A stretch of DNA of 10,704 nt from Physocladia obscura. Lineage: Eukaryota > Chytridiomycota > Chytridiomycetes > Chytridiales > Chytriomycetaceae. How positions within the stretch are numbered: the first letter of the stretch is position 1; each line of letters starts with the position of its first letter. Location: the NCBI GenBank assembly GCA_027596945.1, contig JADGJH010001316.1:1-10704 (forward strand), in the 5' to 3' direction. The notes under the pieces were generated by a model. The model was not told the origin of the DNA. It did not search any database and saw nothing but the letters and a program-made list of their open reading frames with translations. Positions 8,948-10,704 of this stretch are shown here, in pieces. The translations under genes and the position numbers were made by a program.

Positions 8948-9400
8948 TCAGATTTTAATAATATAACAGCTCAGGCATCCACTTTTAAAATTGGCTCCAG
9001 AATTTTTATTAAAACTTTCATTTGCCTTCTGTTCATCTTCAAATTTGTCCATTTGCACTTTTTGCTGGAGTTTTAAATTCTCTATTTCACCATCTATTTC
9101 AACAATGGCTAATTTAAGCAACAGATGTTTTTCAATGGCTCCAATTGAGTTGACTGGCCTTATAATTTTGTCTGTGTCATTTGCATCCATTTTTAATATA
9201 TTTGGCTGTGCATGGTTTTTTGTGTATTTGACAACATCAGAATACAAAACCTTTTCTTTTGCACACTCCTCACGTGCCCTTAATTCCGTTCTTTGGAGCA
9301 GCAGGGCTTGTTGATATTCCAGTAAGTTTATCAAAAGCTTGATAGTAGACTTTAAGTTTGAGAGTTGATAGAGTTTTTTACTTGTTAAAATTCTCCACAA
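8948..9400 (-). pseudogene. Copia gag N-terminal part, coiled-coil rich
   Basis: Open stretch of 150 codons with a long charged helix: Lys/Glu/Gln-rich heptad-like sequence around IDGEIENLKLQQKVQ. A later in-frame Met at 9188-9190 (MDANDTDK) is a more natural start than the first, because sequence upstream overlaps a repeat. I do not recognise a specific family; its place just upstream of the gag core and protease makes a gag N-terminus the best reading. It ends at a stop near 8948 and the next segment resumes in a different frame. Confidence 0.55.
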
Positions 9401-9620
9401 AAAAAGGAAATCCAGAGCCCTCTTTATAGCTTTATTTGTACTTGAGACACTTCTGAATTTGAATATAGTATTACAAATACATGTTGGTTTTTCACATGGA
9501 GGGAGCTTTAAAAGCTTGATAGTAGATCAGATTGTAAAGGTAGAATTTGTGTTTATTGTAAGATTATATTTTCACAGAAAAGAAAAACAAAGCCCTTTTA
9601 AACCACTGTATTTGAAATTC
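9308..9620 (+). repeat. Diverged direct repeat with 17-nt exact core
   Basis: The 17-mer AAAAGCTTGATAGTAGA occurs at 9333-9349 and 9510-9526 (offset 177). The surroundings also align: TGTTG upstream in both, and downstream a shared CACA, A-rich, AGCCCT, TTTA block (AGCCCT at 9416-9421 and 9591-9596, offset 175). The two copies thus span about 9308-9440 and 9483-9620. They may be remnants of the copia 5' UTR/LTR region or a local duplication. The left copy overlaps the first codons of the gag segment. Confidence 0.65.
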
Positions 9621-9693
9621 TATTTCAAATTCATTCCTTCTCAAATTCATTTTGAGATCTGATATCACTGATTCATTTTGTGATTGATATCAC
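9610..9693. repeat. Cluster of three inverted repeats and a 9-nt direct repeat
   Basis: Arms 9610-9618/9622-9630 (9 bp, 3-nt loop), 9639-9645/9651-9657 (7 bp, 5-nt loop) and 9664-9668/9680-9684 (5 bp). TGATATCAC is repeated at 9660-9668 and 9685-9693. TCAAATTCAT is also repeated near 9625 and 9641. The cluster sits exactly between the two retroelement remnants. Confidence 0.8.
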
Positions 9694-10044
9694 TTCCTTT
9701 TTCTGATTTTGGACGGCGTTGTTGGCATAGAAAATTTGGATCCTTAGAGACCTCCAGCAGGGACCAAAGGTTGCTGTGGCCATCACCATGGTGAAGAGCT
9801 TGGCCCATTGAATATCAAACAACTCAGGTTTTTTGATGGAATGCCAAGCAGAGTTCCAAGACTCGCTGATCAAATTGCCTTGAAAATAGACACTGTAGCC
9901 CAGAGAGCTGGAGGCGTTGGTCCAGAGGTTGAGGTCTGAGTTGTTGGTCCAGGGGGACCAGGAGATTAGGCTGACACTGTTCCATCATGGCAGGAAGTGA
10001 GCTCACCAGGCTAAGTCCTCTTGAACAGGTCCAGTAAGCGTGAC
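9673..10044 (-). pseudogene. RNase H domain of the DIRS/Ngaro-type element, with stops and lost catalytic Asp
   Basis: Continues in the RT frame. Two further TGA codons interrupt it, near 10003-10005 and 9985-9987, within sequence resembling the DLxWWxxFLPxWNG motif of this family. LWTNASSSLGYSVYF matches the RNase H start where a T-D-A-S motif is usual; here the Asp is Asn. Later FYANNAVQ matches FYxDNxAV, again with Asn for Asp. It ends in open sequence near 9673. The domain is inactive in this copy. Confidence 0.75.
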
Positions 10045-10704
10045 TCAGTGGTGGAGCTGCTTTACCAAGTAAACTATTTCAATAAAACGTTGGAGGAAGG
10101 GACGTCCAGCAGGGAGAACTTTGCAAGTGTAACTGAGGAGGCCAATCAGCCTCAGAAGTTCTTGCTGAGTACACATTCGGCAGTTCATCATGGCGGTGAC
10201 TAATGTGCAAGAACAGTGGAGTTTATCGGCTGCTGTCATTAAAGTGGAGTCCAATAAAATACCCAAGAATGGGAGCCAGGTGGTAGTCAACTCCCGTTTC
10301 TTGTTGTTAGTGCGAAAACCCAAATCTGTGGCAACCAATTCAAAAGTGGGAAGGGCCGAAGGGTGGGAATCAGCAGGTTCTACAAACAAGAAGTCATCGA
10401 GGTAATGAAACATCACCTGGATGCCAGCTGATTTGCAAGCCCAGTGTAGAAGCTTTGCAAAGATATTGTAGAGGAAGGGAGGCCAAAGGGGAGGAACACT
10501 TCATAGAAGTACAGGCTGTTCCACTCAAGTCCCAGTAACTCCCAGTCTTCCATGCAAATGAGGATATGTCTGAAAGCATCCAAAAGATTGGCTTTAGACA
10601 GTAGGCATCCAGGGCCGGCTTTGAATATTGATAAGTTTCCAGTTGTCAGAGGGTTTAATTTAGACTTCTAAGTTTATTCTTTAAAGCTTCTTTTAAAAAC
10701 AAAG
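10045..10704 (-). pseudogene. Reverse transcriptase of a DIRS/Ngaro-type element, frameshifted
   Basis: The first part (about 10640-10480) reads LSKANLLDAFRHIL, then EDWELLGLEWNSLYFYEV and LPFGLPS. The Asp of DAFRHI is the first RT catalytic Asp. The frame then changes near 10470-10480, and the continuation (NIFAKLLHWACKSAG) leads into HYLDDFLF, the second catalytic motif, at about 10390-10410. Next come FLGILLDS, the ELLRLIGLLSYTCKV helix and GRPFLQRF, with a TGA at 10045-10047. Catalytic motifs are intact, but the frameshift disables it. Upstream of 10640 conservation is weak. Confidence 0.85.

Larger units (their letters stand above)
6604..9400 (-). mobile_element. Decayed, truncated Ty1/copia-type LTR retrotransposon
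   Basis: Read on the - strand from right to left, the order is gag, zinc-knuckle region, aspartic protease, GAG pre-integrase finger and integrase start, which is the copia (Pseudoviridae-type) order with integrase before RT. The frame is interrupted by several stops and frame changes. Integrase stops shortly after its first catalytic Asp, and no RT, RNase H or left LTR remains. The truncated end faces the 3' end of TOR. No LTR pair or primer-binding site could be identified. The element is non-autonomous and old. Confidence 0.85.
9673..10704 (-). mobile_element. DIRS/Ngaro-type (tyrosine recombinase) retrotransposon fragment
   Basis: The - strand carries reverse transcriptase and RNase H in the order and with the sequence style of DIRS/Ngaro elements: LLDAFRHI, DWELLGL, LPFGL, HYLDDFLF, FLGILLDS, AGRPFLQRF, then an RNase H region. 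No tyrosine recombinase, methyltransferase or terminal repeat lies in the window. The left limit near 9673 is where open sequence ends; the right side runs off the window or decays upstream of 10620. DIRS versus Ngaro cannot be separated on this evidence. Confidence 0.8.

Noticed and set aside
6730..9505. Similar TTTCACATGGA sequences near 6741 and 9490, considered as LTR copies
   Set aside because: The match is short and the left copy lies inside the integrase coding region, so it cannot be an LTR pair.
9673..10047. TGA as a Trp codon (alternative genetic code), suggested by TGA in the WW motif
   Set aside because: TOR uses TGG for all its conserved Trp codons and ends in TGA directly after the invariant C-terminal Trp, so TGA is a stop. 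The transposon TGAs are lesions.
1..10704. tRNA, rRNA, CRISPR array, toxin-antitoxin or bacterial operon
   Set aside because: No spaced repeats, cloverleaf, ribosomal sequence or Shine-Dalgarno-led gene cluster seen. The spliced TOR gene shows nuclear eukaryotic DNA.

Overview
The window is nuclear DNA of an AT-rich, intron-bearing eukaryote. It holds a large 5'-truncated gene for the TOR protein kinase on the + strand (33-6371), followed by two broken retrotransposons on the - strand (about 6604-9400 and 9673-10704). The species cannot be named from the sequence. All introns are GT-AG and very short (43-91 nt), the standard genetic code is used (TOR ends in TGA directly after its invariant C-terminal Trp), and the mix of Ty1/copia and DIRS/Ngaro-type elements suits an early-diverging fungus, another protist or a small-genome invertebrate. 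That assignment is inference only.

Layout. Positions 1-32 are the end of an intron with an (AT)n tract. Eighteen TOR exons then encode about 1775 residues, from the late HEAT repeats through FAT, FRB, kinase and FATC domains. By comparison with human mTOR, roughly the first 640 residues lie upstream of the window. Catalytic residues look intact, so this is probably a working gene. Points of note are three substitutions at rapamycin-contact positions of the FRB domain, two 60-nt introns (one of them uncertain) that stay open in frame, and no recognisable S6K/Akt-type phosphosite in the linker before FATC.

From 6372 to about 6603 there is only a presumed 3' UTR or spacer. On the - strand, read right to left, a decayed copia element then shows a coiled-coil gag start, gag core, zinc-knuckle region, acidic linker, aspartic protease (DSGAT), an unusually long charged spacer, the GAG pre-integrase HHCC finger and the first catalytic Asp of integrase. 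The rest of integrase, RT, RNase H and the left LTR are absent. The element is convergent with TOR and cut off just beyond the TOR 3' end. Between the two elements (9308-9700) lie a diverged direct repeat with a 17-nt exact core and a cluster of small hairpins. The right end carries RT and RNase H remains of a tyrosine-recombinase (DIRS/Ngaro-type) retrotransposon, whose lesions mostly look like C-to-T decay at CpG sites.

No bacterial operon, CRISPR array, tRNA, rRNA or defence system is visible. The retroelements are not part of the TOR pathway. The link is positional: TOR transcripts that read past the stop would run antisense through the copia fragment.
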